NCBI RefSeq assembly: GCF_036324505.1
Contig: NC_086357.1
Span: forward strand, 22,021,293-22,085,292
Length of the DNA: 64,000 nt
Reading direction: 5' to 3'
DNA from: Eleginops maclovinus
Lineage: Eukaryota; Chordata; Actinopteri; Perciformes; Eleginopidae
Shown here: piece by piece, positions 1-14,900 of the stretch
Numbering within the stretch: position 1 is the first letter of the stretch
How the letters are laid out: the number at the start of each line of letters is the position of its first letter
Made by a program: the position numbers and the translations under genes
The notes under the pieces: model-generated
Seen by the model: only the letters and a program-made list of their open reading frames with translations
What the model was told of the DNA's origin: nothing
Database searches by the model: none

Positions 1-2484
<2,484 letters not shown>

Positions 2485-2668
2485 GCAAATTAGATATAAT
2501 GGGCATGTGTCAATATGCTTGACTGGGATGCAAATCCTAGACAACGCTCTTTATAATGAGGTGTCATGCTGTCTTTGCTTATAAAAATGCAGTGCTGTGG
2601 CTGTTGAGATAACATGATAAAGGATGTTTTTGTCACCCCCACTGTTGTTGCCTTTTGTTTCTGTAATG

Positions 2669-3212
2669 CAGGGTGTCCAAACCTTTTTCACCGAGGGCCA
2701 CATACAGAAAAATATACGGAGAGCTGGGCCACTTATGGAGGTGAATATCGCCTCATAAGTTAAGTTATAAGTTAGCAAAACAAATCAAATGTAGGCGAAT
2801 AATGCACGATACTTGAAAACGCTTACAGAAAAAAACAGCCTACATCCCGTCTGTCTTTAGGGTTTCATTTATTGTGTTGGCAGCTCACTCCTTAAAACAG
2901 AAGCCTCCGATTGCTGATAATAAGAGTAAATATGAAGGTTACATTTCAAGCTGGTTACAGAAATAAGCTATTGGGTTTTTTTTTATCAACTAAGATTTGT
3001 TAGAGATGTTTTACATTTTAAATGACTGAATTTATTTGAAAATTGGGCTCATTAATATATTTGAACATATATATTTGAGAAGTACAATACAAGACAAGCA
3101 GAAGTTTAGTTTGTGGGCCGTATTGCATTATACTTTTAGAATTTGCAGAGGGCCGATTCAAAATGGCCTGCAGGCCGCATTTGGCCCCCGGGCCATAGTT
3201 TGGACACCCCTG
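2669..3212. mobile_element. Non-autonomous hAT transposon (544 bp) with 8-bp TSD
   Basis: The element begins CAGGGTGTCCAAACC and ends with the inverted counterpart GTTTGGACACCCCTG. It is flanked by an exact 8-bp target duplication, CTGTAATG, at 2661-2668 and 3213-3220. CAGGG-type terminal inverted repeats with 8-bp duplications are the hallmark of hAT elements. No transposase frame is present, so it is non-autonomous. A related copy in the opposite internal orientation lies at 13902-14339, sharing an internal motif around CGCCTCATAAG. The left end has lost one G relative to the right. Confidence 0.9.
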
Positions 3213-3220
3213 CTGTAATG

Positions 3221-4189
3221 CATCATGCCTTTCAATAATTCAGGAATTTTCTTTTTTCGTGATAACATTTCAAAAGTATACTGGCCTGAAAGTACAAAGG
3301 GAAAAAGATGTTCCTCAAACAGTGACACCACCAGGAAAACATGAATCATTGCAGCTTTAGAGAGAAAATGTAGCACTAAGCAGAAGTAGTAGTACTTGAC
3401 AATATAGGTTCAGGATATATCATGTTTCATTAGTTCAAAAAGGGGCGTATTTCAGGACTCTTTTCACAGATAACAAAGTACGAACACCTCAGTTTGAGAC
3501 ATCATTAAAGGCAGTGGCACAGCTGATATTACCATTGATTTGCCCATGCTCACTAACCCTGCCTTCAATGCTAGACAAAGAGGTCACTGTAGCTGTACAA
3601 CTACCCTGTAGATTACTGGAACAATTGTATGTATGCATGCATTCAGTTCATAATTCAAGATACATTTAAATTGTGGTGCCCCTGGGTATTTTCAATACTA
3701 GTTGCACCATATTTAACAAAGATGGGCGGTGTAGTTTTAAAGCACAACATGTGGATCAAACTTGATTTGCTTAACTGCTGTGGAAGACCTAAAGTTGCAT
3801 TTACTTGTTACGAAAGAGTACTCTTGGAAATACAGTACAAACTCCACACTTAATGCTCATGTTGCTTTTCTAACTTTAAAATATCCTTAACGCTGTCTGC
3901 CCCTTTAAGTCAAATTCTTGTCAAGTCTTGCGTCACAGAAAATACTGACCTCAATAATCTCCTGCTGTGGTTAGTTGCTGTGTACTTTTTCGTGTGTATC
4001 ATGCGCTATAATACCGTAATGACGCTATTTCCGAAAACACTCGAACGCAGCATGCAGCACAACACCTGTGTAACTCCGGTTGTTAAAAAAAAAATCCACA
4101 TCATTGTCATTAAAACACCATTTCCCAGCTTTCATTGCGCGAGTGTTCCTGTCATTCTCTGCGGTCGTGGCAACCGAAGGCTCGCTGGG
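3221..4189. other. Intergenic stretch between the protease and spindlin genes
   Basis: No coding region, RNA gene or clear repeat was recognised. The last 100-200 bases become richer in CpG toward the presumed spindlin promoter. Confidence 0.6.
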
Positions 4190-4317
4190 AACTAGAGTCT
4201 CGGCTCCGTATCTCCCATTTTCCACAGGTTTCGCGAGATTTACATAGGCGGGCTGGTGTGTGGCAGCATTTCCCTGCCAGACGAACTGAACAATACTGAT
4301 ATGAAATCTGCGTAAAG
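4190..4317 (+). promoter_or_regulatory. Probable 5' UTR exon and promoter area of the spindlin gene
   Basis: The stretch from about 4140 to 4317 is CpG-richer than its surroundings and ends in a good donor (AAAG followed by GTAATG, junction after 4317). The first coding exon at 5001 has its own acceptor (TTTATCAG), so an upstream non-coding exon is required, and this is the best candidate. The transcription start is not determined; the left boundary given is a guess. Confidence 0.45.
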
Positions 4318-5022
4318 GTAATGGAGAGATGTTACGTCGGGAGAAAATGGGCTGTAACCACACAGTTCTTGCTGGTGTTTGCTACCTGGTTTCAGGGACA
4401 CGGGTGTAGCTAGCTGCCTTAACATCTGCATTGAGGTAGAGCTAGCTTTATTGATAACGTATAGTGAGGTGTAGGTGTGTTGGATTAAGTCCAGGACAGG
4501 TGGTATACGGCAAGCCTTATACCGTGGTTTATAGGGCTCACCTTCACATATGTTTCATGTATGCTGCGAATATTCAAGTTATTTACAGTCACATGTAACC
4601 GGCTAACGTTTTGTACTGTACTATGTCAGCTACAGTGAAATGGCTGACATATTGAAGTTGTGCCTGCCACATTGTGTTTTAAATCCTTAACGGAGTGGAG
4701 GTTGTGTAAGAAATATGATCAAGTCTCGCCACAGCTTGCATTACAAACACTGACCTCCAAGGCTGTGTAGTTAAAGTAAATACCCAGGAAGTTATTCCTT
4801 CATGCTAATCTATTGGCTGCTGCAGTTGTCAGTCTGTGTTGAGCAGCCTGCAGTTTGTCACATGTTTCTGTGGAGAGGACAGCCTCTCAGCTGGAGCAGT
4901 GGCCTTCCTCATACTGTTATATACAGGACATAGAGGTTTGGCAGCTGTCATACTCACTCATATAATCACTGAAACGTGTACCTGTCTTTCTCTTTATCAG
5001 TAGCCTTTGACTTTCTGGAGGC

Positions 5023-6825
5023 ATGTCCAAGAAAAGAGGCAGGTATGTTGAAACAAAGCCATGTCACCACATGAGGCCATTAATGGTGGTTTTATAACAT
5101 AATGTAAATAGTAAAAAAACATATATAATATATAAAATATAAAAGGGTAGAGTCATTTTTAATGGCGGACCACAGACACACAGACCTAAATATTCCTGTT
5201 TTCTCAGAAAGCGGAGTAGCGGGGAGCTGAGTGACACATTGACCCCGGATCCCAACAGCATTCTGGGAGTCCGCATTCAACATAACTGGCGCGAGAAGGG
5301 GAACCAGAGCAAATGGAAGGGAACGGTACTGGACAGGCTGAGTGTGAACACTTCTCTCTTCATGGTGAAGTATGACGGCTTTGACTGCGTCTATGGCATC
5401 GAGCTGTTCAAGGACGAGAGAGTGTCGAACCTGCAGGTCCTGTCAGAAAAAGTTGGTGAGTTACAGCGCATCTCATTAATCTGCACCATGTAGTTTCAGT
5501 AACTCTTATTTACAAAGAGAAAAATGTGTAGTTTGATGAAGATGCTTTTCACGTTTAGCTGCAGTTTGGTAAGAAATTGCCATGTTTGTCACTTTTAATG
5601 TTTACATCCTTTGTGGCTGCGTCTCCACAGTAAACAACAAGATCAAGATGCCTCCGGGGGCGGAGGAGCTGGTGGGCAAAGCTGTGGAGCATCTGTTTGA
5701 AAAGGAGGATGGAGAGAAGAACGAGTGGAGAGGCATGGTTCTCTCCAGAGCTCCCATCATGACCAACTGGTATTATATCACTTATGAAAAGGACCCCGTG
5801 CTTTATATGTACCAGCTGTGGGATGACTATGCTGACGGAGACCTCAGGATTCTGCCTGAAGCAGGTACTGGGGATTTTTGTTTAACAAAGTTTGATTGAT
5901 ACTTTACAACACTTTTTAAAGTCTTCAGCAGCTTCATAGATCAAGATCTGCAATGTGACAGAAATTAATTTTCCACTTTGGAGAACTGTTTAAACTTCTT
6001 TGACACGGATAGCATGTGAGTTCACCAGCAGTCATGGTGGTCTTTGAGGTCTGTATTTATCACAAGTACTCATCAAATAATTAGACTCTTCATAGTAAAC
6101 AAGCTAAAGCACATCATTTAAAGTTACGCTGGAGTTGTATGTGGAGATAAGAGATATATTCTGTATGATGTAAAATGATACCCAAGACTCTAGATCAGAA
6201 TATTGAACTTATGTAAAAACTTTGTTTAACATTATTTATGTTTTACAGATTACAAGCTTAGTTTAGGCTTGAGAAAGTAAAATAAAGAGATACAGGATTC
6301 TTACACATGCCTTAAAAGTTGTCCAGAGAGTTGTTTAAAGGTAAGTGGAAATGTACAAGTTAAGACTGTAAAGGGAAAACTAGGATTTATACTTCTCATG
6401 ACAGTTATCACATGTTCTTCTTTTAATAATCAAGAGGAAGGATGAGAACTTCTGGTTTGCATCATTTTCCGTGCTCATTTTGCTTGAAAAACCAACCACT
6501 TTATTTTGTATCCACTTTGAGATACTTTAAGTAGGCCGAGTTTGGTGAGTTACACACGAGCAAATGTCAAACTAACTTGGACTTACTCACATGTAACGCT
6601 ATAATGTTTCACTCCTCAGAAAACAAACACCTGTTGCCTGCAGACAGGAAGCCCGGAGAAGAGACGGAGAGTCTGGTGGGGAAACAGGTGGAGTATGTTA
6701 CTGACAAAGGTGTGAAGAGAACAGGCCTGGTCATCTACCAGGTCCCTGCCAAACCCTCTGTCTACTATATCAAATATGATGATGACTTTCATATCCATGT
6801 CTATGACCTGGTGAAAACCACCTAG
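5023..6825 (+). CDS. Spindlin family histone-methylation reader (three Tudor-like Spin/Ssty repeats)
   Basis: Coding exons 5023-5042, 5208-5455, 5631-5864 and 6620-6825 join in phase into 235 residues. The ATG is supported by an in-frame TGA at 5008-5010 in the same exon (exon start 5001). Three Spin/Ssty repeats lie at roughly 25-88, 101-158 and 175-235, ending in VYDLVKTT. The Tudor II aromatic cage that binds H3K4me3 in SPIN1 is intact: Phe112, Trp122, Tyr141 and Tyr148 correspond to SPIN1 F141, W151, Y170 and Y177 at a constant offset of 29. Tudor I aromatics Trp34, Trp43, Tyr62 and Tyr69 are also present. Family members are nuclear chromatin readers and coactivators. The protein is shorter at the N-terminus than SPIN1 (262 residues) and differs at many positions, so it is probably a diverged teleost paralogue; I cannot say which named fish spindlin it is. 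Confidence 0.9.
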
Positions 6826-8640
6826 GCATAGTGGACACTTTATCTCACTCTCCAGCCTCCCTCCATCTGCTTCTGTTCCACTCATCGTTATAATGTGTTA
6901 TCCGAAGCCATGGCAGGGTTGAATAGTTAATACGCTTTATCGTTCAGAAGAAAGTGCAATCTGTTTTTCATATGCACAGCAGAACTGTAGCACCGCTATG
7001 CTTGGCTATCCCAAGGAGATGGAGTCAACTTGTTTTTATTGTTGCTGCTCTGCATTTTATTTAAGTTTGGACAGTCCGAGATGGCACTGCCCAACAGCTG
7101 CAAAGAGGGCAGTTGTTTTCTGCATTTTCTTTTCTTTTCCTTGAGATGTTCGCTAATCTCTCCTTAGAGTGAATATCCTCATTAAAAAGCTGCTCAAAAT
7201 ATTCCTATGAAGACACTTTCGTTTGGATCTACTAAATAGCTAGTTAGCACGATATACACATTACATTTGCGATAGACACATTCCACTGAGGCGTTTATGA
7301 AATAAAATGGGAAGATGAGTGTATTGCATTCATCAAATAATATTATTAAATTATTCTTAATAGTGGAAAGAATGACTGATATCAGGATTGTAGAAGGGGG
7401 CTCTCGTATTTACAAAAGCCTTGTAGATTAATGATGCTCTTGTGTAAAGATTCTCCTGCACCGTCACACCATATTGAGCAAGTTGTCAGATACTTTGCAC
7501 TGGTGAAAAAGACAGTTTGCCAAATTCTCATGAATTAGATCCCACACAAATCATAAAGTGCCTTCCGGCTTGTCATTTTGCAATATTGTAAATACTATAT
7601 CTCCACCGTCTACGCTCTTGTTAAATCATTGCGTATGAAGGCTGCTATTTGGTTTTCATTCACATGTAAGGACACTGACAGCTTGAGGAAAGTTTTGCAA
7701 CCATCAGTTTATATGATTGCTGTGTTTTGCTGTTGATGCAGTATCAAATGTTCTTTAAATATTACACACTTCATTGGTTGTATATGCTCACTGTTGATCT
7801 TCGGGGAGCACTTTATTGTATAAAGTTTACATGTTTAGGTTATAGTATGCTATATAGTTTCCCCAAAATGCTTTTTCCTTCAGAGCAAATGTGGCAGAAT
7901 AAATGCTTTATATCATACGCATGAAGAAAAAAATTAAAACTTGTTGCAATATGTTCAAATGACAGTATTTAATAGGTACAACTTGTGTAAAATGCCTTGT
8001 AATGTTGCTTGTTGTGATTTCCAATTTCTTATCCAAACACCACCAGCTTTTAGTGAAAGGGTTGTTTATTTACATGAATATTTAACAGGTATATTCAACT
8101 GAAAAAATAACAGTTGGTTGACAGTAACTCACTAACTCTGGTTATTGTCTTTATTACTTTGTCTCTTGCCAACATGTATGCTTGCAATATTGGTTTCATC
8201 CAGACTTTTTCCGTTGCTGAATTGATCATGGCCGTCAGTCATTTTCAAGTGTATCCCTCAGTTAACTAGTCAAACAATAGTCAAACTGTTCCTGTTTTTT
8301 TTTTAGCTGTCAAAACTCTGCATGCATAACCTGATCAGAGTGTCTGGAGATATTTAAACCTTATTTTGACGGTAGAGAAGTGACAATGTGTGGCAGAATA
8401 GGTATTGTTAGTGCAACCTACATTTAAAAAAATGAATAAAAAAGAGGTTTTCACTGTACATCACCACCAGTGGTGCTGTGTAGTGTTTCTGTGTTGTGTA
8501 AAGTGGAGTTACAAATGACTGTGCGCGCTATTCTTTATGCTTTAAATCACCTCCTGTTCCAAGATGTAGCAGCATCAACAGGCAAATTGTGTCATTATTA
8601 TTCTGTCATGAGTAATAAAGATTTTTGCACATTTGTCTGA
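6826..8640 (+). other. 3' UTR of the spindlin gene
   Basis: There is no open frame of note in this AT-rich stretch. Candidate AATAAA signals occur several times; the last one, at 8614-8619 in GTAATAAAG, is followed by a GT-rich stretch and is the most likely distal poly(A) site. Intermediate AATAAA hexamers, such as those near 7300, 7900 and 8434, could give shorter transcripts. The transcript ends converge with the minus-strand micos13 gene. Confidence 0.55.
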
Positions 8641-9136
8641 TCTTGTTCTTATGACACGCTGCCTTGATCAACATGCAGTATATACTTTCCTTAATAAATC
8701 AAACTAAAGACGGGACTTGTTTTAAGATTGATGTATTTTTTGACACAAATGGTGAAATTGCTTATATACAACATACAGACATTGTCTTCATAAGATTACT
8801 TGGAGGGTTTGAGAACAAAGGTGAGTGAAATACTGATTATCAGACAGTATTAAGCTAAATTAATTTGGATGGTATACACAAAATGAAAAAAGAAATTGTT
8901 TTTAAAATACATTTTGCTTTCTAGCATTATGTACAAAACAACTCCAAACCAATGCCGCTGACATTTAGAGAACCACAGTACCCATTCAGTCTTCACTCCT
9001 TATAGCTGAACTCTTTCCTTCTATGTTGGGAGTTTCTTCTTTCCTGGGAGACGAAACAACTTTTGAGGAAGTAATTTCTCAAGTGCAAAACTCAAAAACA
9101 TTAATAAATGTCTGGTTGTCCAGGTTGAATTCCTGT
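8641..9136. other. Spacer between convergent spindlin and micos13 genes, including the micos13 3' UTR
   Basis: AT-rich sequence with no coding potential. The micos13 3' UTR must lie here on the minus strand, but no canonical AATAAA for that strand was found, so its end is not placed. Confidence 0.5.
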
Positions 9137-10895
9137 TTACTTCGTCAGGTCTTTCATGTACTGCAAACCCTGATTTGTGTATCCAACTGCGTTTGTTGGA
9201 GCCTCTGAAAGAGTTGAAATTGTTTTCCGCACCCCTGCAATAAAAAATAAAAAATCAATGGTTTGGTTTTGACATATCAGAAATACATACAAGGCATTTA
9301 AGGTATGAACCAATAGAACAGCAATTATATCGGAGCTATAATAGCGATGCTTTAATTAATTACTGTAACCCAATGAAATGTTGACTATATCTAAGTCACA
9401 ACCGCCACTTAAAATGTGGGCATTAAGAAAAAATTCATAAAGGAATCAGAAGTGATACAATCTCTTCATAAAAAGGGAACAAGTTTTCCTCCAGTTCTTA
9501 CCAGAGTTCCACGCCTGAACGGGAGAAAATTCAACTTTAGGTATGGTTGGAAGCTGAGCCTGAGGAGAGGATGAGAATAGGTCTGTTAGATTGAAACAGC
9601 ACGGTGCTTCCTTGCATGATTTCTAATATGTACATTTATTTTACATTCCATGTTATAACACTCCAAAACAAGAGAATGAGTGAAATCTAAAAGTACTATT
9701 AGTTTGGCAATACTACCTAAGGCTGAGAGTTTGGTGCTTATCTTAAAACGGTGGGCGTGTTACTCTAGAATTCCACCGGAATGGGAATATGAAACACAAA
9801 TTGAAGTCATTTGTGAAGATATTTTCTAGAAAGAAAAATGTGAAGTTATCTAAATAAGATGTTAAAGATGGTCTGGTTTGTAGTCAAGCTTTTCACTGAA
9901 CTTAAAAATACATTATTTTTATTGTAATGGTGTATTACAATTCCATGCAGGATGACACTGCAGAATCTAACATAATATTATTTCAATCTATTGTATCAAT
10001 CATCAAAAGCTTCATCAGCAGAGTTTAAAGCATTGACTTTTTTACCTACTGCAAGCACATTTCTAAAACAAATACAGATATGAATTTGTTTGCTTTCCAT
10101 ATGTCCCTGTACTAGTTGCATGGTCATTCCAACCAGCCCATAACAGATGTAGAGCATGTTATCTGTACCTCCAGGCCAAAGTACTTCATCCACTCCTCTA
10201 TGGCCGGGGGTATTGCAGCCTTGGCCTTTCCCAGGGCCTCGGAGCCCTGCTCACTGGTTCCTAACAGACCGGAGTCGTAGGCGACGTAGAGAGCCCCTCC
10301 TGCAATGGTCACCTTGGTGGCCAATCTATAGATATTGAAAGAGAGGCAATCAAGCAACACACAAAGAACACCCATCTCTGTATCCTGTCAAATACACCTC
10401 AAACCAATGAACAAACACGCTAAGATGTTACGCACTGTGCACAGCTTAAAAGTGTCTTTGAAGAAAATAGGTTGCTGTTGCTCTAGTATATTGGCCTTTT
10501 GTAAAACAGTCTTACTAAGATTAATAAAGTATCTATCTATAAATAATCAGTGAACTATTTAACGGTTAGCTAGTATCGTTAGCTAGTTAGCTCACTTTGG
10601 GTAACGAAGAAGCTTGGTGTGAATAAAGTAATCGTTAAAGTGCAATGAATAACATTGTATGTAGGATATGACAAGTGAAATAGTGATCTATTAAACAGAC
10701 TAAGCTATCTATCCAGATATCACAGGGGTTGATGACAGCTGGAAATCTCTCCGGCACAATGACAGTTAGCTTTGCGTCACTAAGCTAACTGGCTAATGGA
10801 GTAGCTTGCACGCCCCACAGCAGCTAAAATATCATGGAAATTAGGAGTAAAATAAAAAATAATTACTTTACTACGGGCAAAATCTTTGCCGCCAT
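9137..10895 (-). CDS. micos13: MICOS complex subunit MIC13 (QIL1)
   Basis: Four minus-strand exons, 10895-10867, 10325-10169, 9559-9502 and 9234-9137, join in phase into 113 residues (human MIC13 is 118). The first exon carries only 29 coding bases; the GTAATT donor after 10867 is the one of three nearby GT dinucleotides that keeps frame. The protein has a single N-terminal membrane segment with a glycine-rich core (TIAGGALYVAYDSGLLG, about 14-30), then a family-typical stretch (AIPPAIEEWMKYFGLE, about 47-62), an AQLPTIPK segment and a WNSGV motif near 79-83, ending GLQYMKDLTK. MIC13 sits in the inner mitochondrial membrane, where it links the MIC10 and MIC60 subcomplexes at crista junctions. 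The gene is head-to-head with hsd11b1l, as MICOS13 and HSD11B1L are in human. Confidence 0.92.
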
Positions 10896-11961
10896 GGTCC
10901 ACAGTGGTGTAGTGTCCCTTTACGCACGGTTATTCCAGTTACACCAGGAATACGCTTGAATGAAGACTATCTGGAGAGGTATGCTGAAGGACAACACTGT
11001 GCACAAGGGCTGTGTCAATAAAGTTGCCCTTTCAAAAGCCACTGCTAGTGTTATTTAAGAGTAGCAGATTCGATCTAATTCTCGTTTTGCATTTATTTCG
11101 AATAAAATCATAACTTTGACACTTATTTGTAATTTCACACAATAAATATTTGAAGCAGATGTTTCATTATTAAAAAAATAGAATGTGTAATTTCTGTCTG
11201 AAAGGCGTCTCAAGCGAAATGTCAAATATGACGTGGTTCTTAATACAGGATGTGGAGGAAACATAATGAGGTTTAAATGATGTATATCTAGTTATTGACC
11301 AATAGCCCTTATTTGGCACATTTGCAACTCTATTAGTGAGTGGTTCCTGGTAAACATTACATATTTGATATAAAAAGAGAATAGTAATAGCTTAGTAATT
11401 ATGTAAGTGGAAAGCAAGGGGAACGTTTGATCTTTTGAACTGTTTCAGAAAAGCACAGATTAATGAAAAGTGTATCTTCATTTTTTTTTTTAAATGGACT
11501 CTATAGAGAGACATAGATTTATCATAATAAATTAAATCAGATATTAGGGGAAACGTTTGGAGTAAAGCAGTAGAAGCATGTAACAATATGTAGCCTATGT
11601 AAGTTAAACTATTAAAATGTACATTTCTCTACAATTTACATAATAAAGCAGATTTAGTCAATTTAAATGGCACATTAAAGATAATAGGAAAGTATCCAAT
11701 TAGTTTGCAGCATATGTCACGTAGTCCTTCGGCTCCGCCCACATTCGAGCGAAAGCTGTCCTGGCCAATGTCATGTAGAACTTGTTCAACAGGTCCAACT
11801 TTTATCAGAAAAATAACCTTACCCCACTTATGCATGTCAAGTTGCGGAGGGGAGGGGTTTCGTAAGCGGCTCTGTTTTTTAGTCCTCATCCCAGTGCAAG
11901 GAAGTTGTGGAGACTTGGAAGTTGTGGAAATCTGTAGCAAAGCTAAAAACGAGATCACAAA
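10896..11961. promoter_or_regulatory. Divergent interval between micos13 and hsd11b1l
   Basis: About 1.07 kb separates the two start codons, so both promoters and 5' UTRs must lie here. A small GC-richer patch with a Sp1-like CCGCCC sits at about 11725-11760 near hsd11b1l. The middle is AT-rich and featureless. No TATA box was assigned. Whether a single bidirectional promoter serves both genes cannot be told from sequence. Confidence 0.45.
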
Positions 11962-14900
11962 ATGAGAACTTTAACAAAAATCATCTTAGCCTCAATATGT
12001 GTTGCTTTCCTGGCTGTCAAGTGGACTTCACCCAGTTTCAATAAAGGTAAGAGAGTGGGTTTATCTGGTGTTGTTGTTGACTTACTAAAGAGTTTGTGAA
12101 ACGGTCCTAAACTGCTGTGTTTGAAATACCAGTAACACACAAATGAAAAAGAAGTACCGTAAAATGCACAGGCATTTACACATGTAAATACCCGGAGAGT
12201 TGTTGCAGCTTTCATGCAAAAGGTGCATACAACCTGTTGGAAATACTAACAATGTTCGTTCAAGTTGGAAAGATATTGACAGATTTCAACATGCAACTTC
12301 TAGACGAATTGTTCTTTGCATTGTTTGACAAAAAGGACGACTCTTTCTTGCAGTTGGCTAGTGAAGTAGACCACGAGCTGCATCTTCATTTTTAACAGAA
12401 CGAGCCAAAACAAAAGACTCCTTGGAGATTGACTAATGACATTGTTCATGTGAAGCCAAGTGAGGCACAGTGACCGTCTACAAGTGCAATGCCGAAAAGC
12501 GATAGGATATTACAAAAAACATGTAGTAACTTAACTGTTATAAAATGCTGCACTACTCAAACAACGTTACACAAATTGGTCCCCTTTTGGTTACACTACA
12601 ACACTTAGTTTGATAAAAGGGTATTTTGCTAAATGTAGGTTATTATTCGTTTGTAAAATATGTAATACTTACTGGTTACAGGAGGCTACCAACGTAACTT
12701 CAACATGTTCTCTTGTTGATTATAGCTACTATAACACAAAGTTCGGAAACATATGTTATTGCATTGTTTTGTTGACATTTCTCCTGAGAATATTCAATAA
12801 TTTCACTGTTAATGGTTTCCTGTTAGACTCCATTTGAAAAGGTAAGGCTTTATTTTAGATGAAGTGTAGCTTCAACTCTATTCAAACCAGGAGATCCCTC
12901 ATGATTGTGCACCTAGCTTTTAAAACTTGTTTGCACATTTTGGATTTATTTTCAATGTTCAATTTCAGAACATTTTGAATAAAGGAAACTTTAACTTCTC
13001 ACATCTTTCTATTGTGTGAAGAACTACTGGATGCCACACACTTCAATTTCATTTTATGTTGAGTCAAAGTAGCTAAGGTTTTCTAAATGTAAAACAACAG
13101 TACAAAAAAAGAGAGCTTGACTCACACAACAAAATTCACTCATTTTATGAAAATATCCTAATTGGTATTAAAAACCATATTTATACAAATTGCATTCTCT
13201 TGAATTTGTTCAGTCGACTTTTATTTAACTCTTTATCCTATATTCAGCTTATTTACGCAATCTGACAATAAATTAGGGATGGCTCACCTTAAAAAGAAGG
13301 TCATTATAAGCATAATGTTGCCAAACAAATAAAAAGTGCATTAATAAATTATAAACAAGGGCCTATTGACAACAATATGATGACCATATTAAGTTGAATT
13401 AAGTTCTAACATTTCAAAGTTTGAAGATAAATGTTAATACGAAATATAAATATTCAAAAAAAACAATAAGAATATAATAATTTACTCTGGGAATCAAAAA
13501 CATGTGCAGTAATAAGAGGAAGCAACTGAACAGAAATATACAAAATATAAAAGGGAAGTTAAATTTTAAAAGGTTGGCGGTGGTGGCGAAGTCCATAGGG
13601 GGTTGGCCTGGGAACTGGAAGGTCACCAGTTCAAGTCCCCGAAAGACCTAGTGCCACCGTGGTGTCCCTGAGCAAGACACTGGTTACCTACACTGCTCCC
13701 CGGGCGCCGTACATAATGGCAGCCCACTGCTCCTAACACTAGGATGGGTCAAATGCAGAGACCGCATTTCGTTGTCATAGTACTTGTACTCTGTGCAATG
13801 ACAATAAAGTTGAATCTTATCTTATATTTTAAAAGGTTTTACTTTAATGACAGAAATATTAAAAGCTCTACGATGTATTTTGTCCATCCCATGGTTTACA
13901 GCAGGGGTGTCCAAACTATGGCCCGGGGGCCAAATGCGGCCCACGGCCCACTTTTATTTGACCCACAGCAAATGATAAAAGTATAATGGAATAAGGCCCA
14001 CCCCTGAAACTTGTGCTTTTCTTACATTCTACTTCTTAAATGTAAAAATAATATATATGACACTGTAGTATCCATGTGTTAATAAGCCACTTCATATTTT
14101 CCCCATATAATAAGCAATGTGAGGCTTCTGTTTTAATGAATGAGCTGCCAACTAAATAAATGAACCCTTATGGAGAGCTGTGATGTTTCTTAAAGCATAT
14201 TCAAGTATCAAGAATAATTGACCTACATTCGACTGATTTTGCTAACTTACCTTATGAGGCGATATACCCCACCTCTAATGAGGGGCCCAGCATGCTTTTC
14301 TTTGTGTGGCCCTCAGGGAAAAATGTTTCGACACCCCTGGTTTACAGGGGTGTCGAAACATTGCAGAATGAACCATGTGACGTCGGAACAACGTGGTCGT
14401 CTCTTGAATATGAATCATGTTCACTCATCATGTCCAGTGATGGGATGCTGTACTTCTAACTGCTCTGCAATGCTCAAAATATCTGTGTATAAAAATGATG
14501 AGCATTAAAGTTTAAAGCTTCCCTGGGGAAATGTAGGAAAAGGAGCACAAACTGAGCGAGTAATTGGTGATAATCAGACACGCTTTACGCTTGTGACTTT
14601 TGCATTACCAGAGAGAGAAAGAAGCATTTATCCATGATGTGAGGATTCAGTGTACAGGCCAGTTTCCACAAGTAATGAAATCATGAGGTAAAGTGAACTG
14701 GCTACTGTGTCATATTTCCCACAATTACAACATTATGTTGCCTTATGAAAAGCTACTACCATTGCTGATACAAAACAGCTTACTTAAGATAACAGTGAAT
14801 CTTTTTATATGACTACACATAGTGAAAGAAATGTTATGATTTATTTTAGATGCACTCTGCATCCACATCCATTCAAAAGTATAGTAAAGGAGGTTCAGTT

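Noticed and set aside
13576..13650. A functional tRNA gene
   Set aside because: A and B boxes are present, but the sequence continues into a LINE-like tail with a 13-bp target duplication, so it is the head of a SINE.
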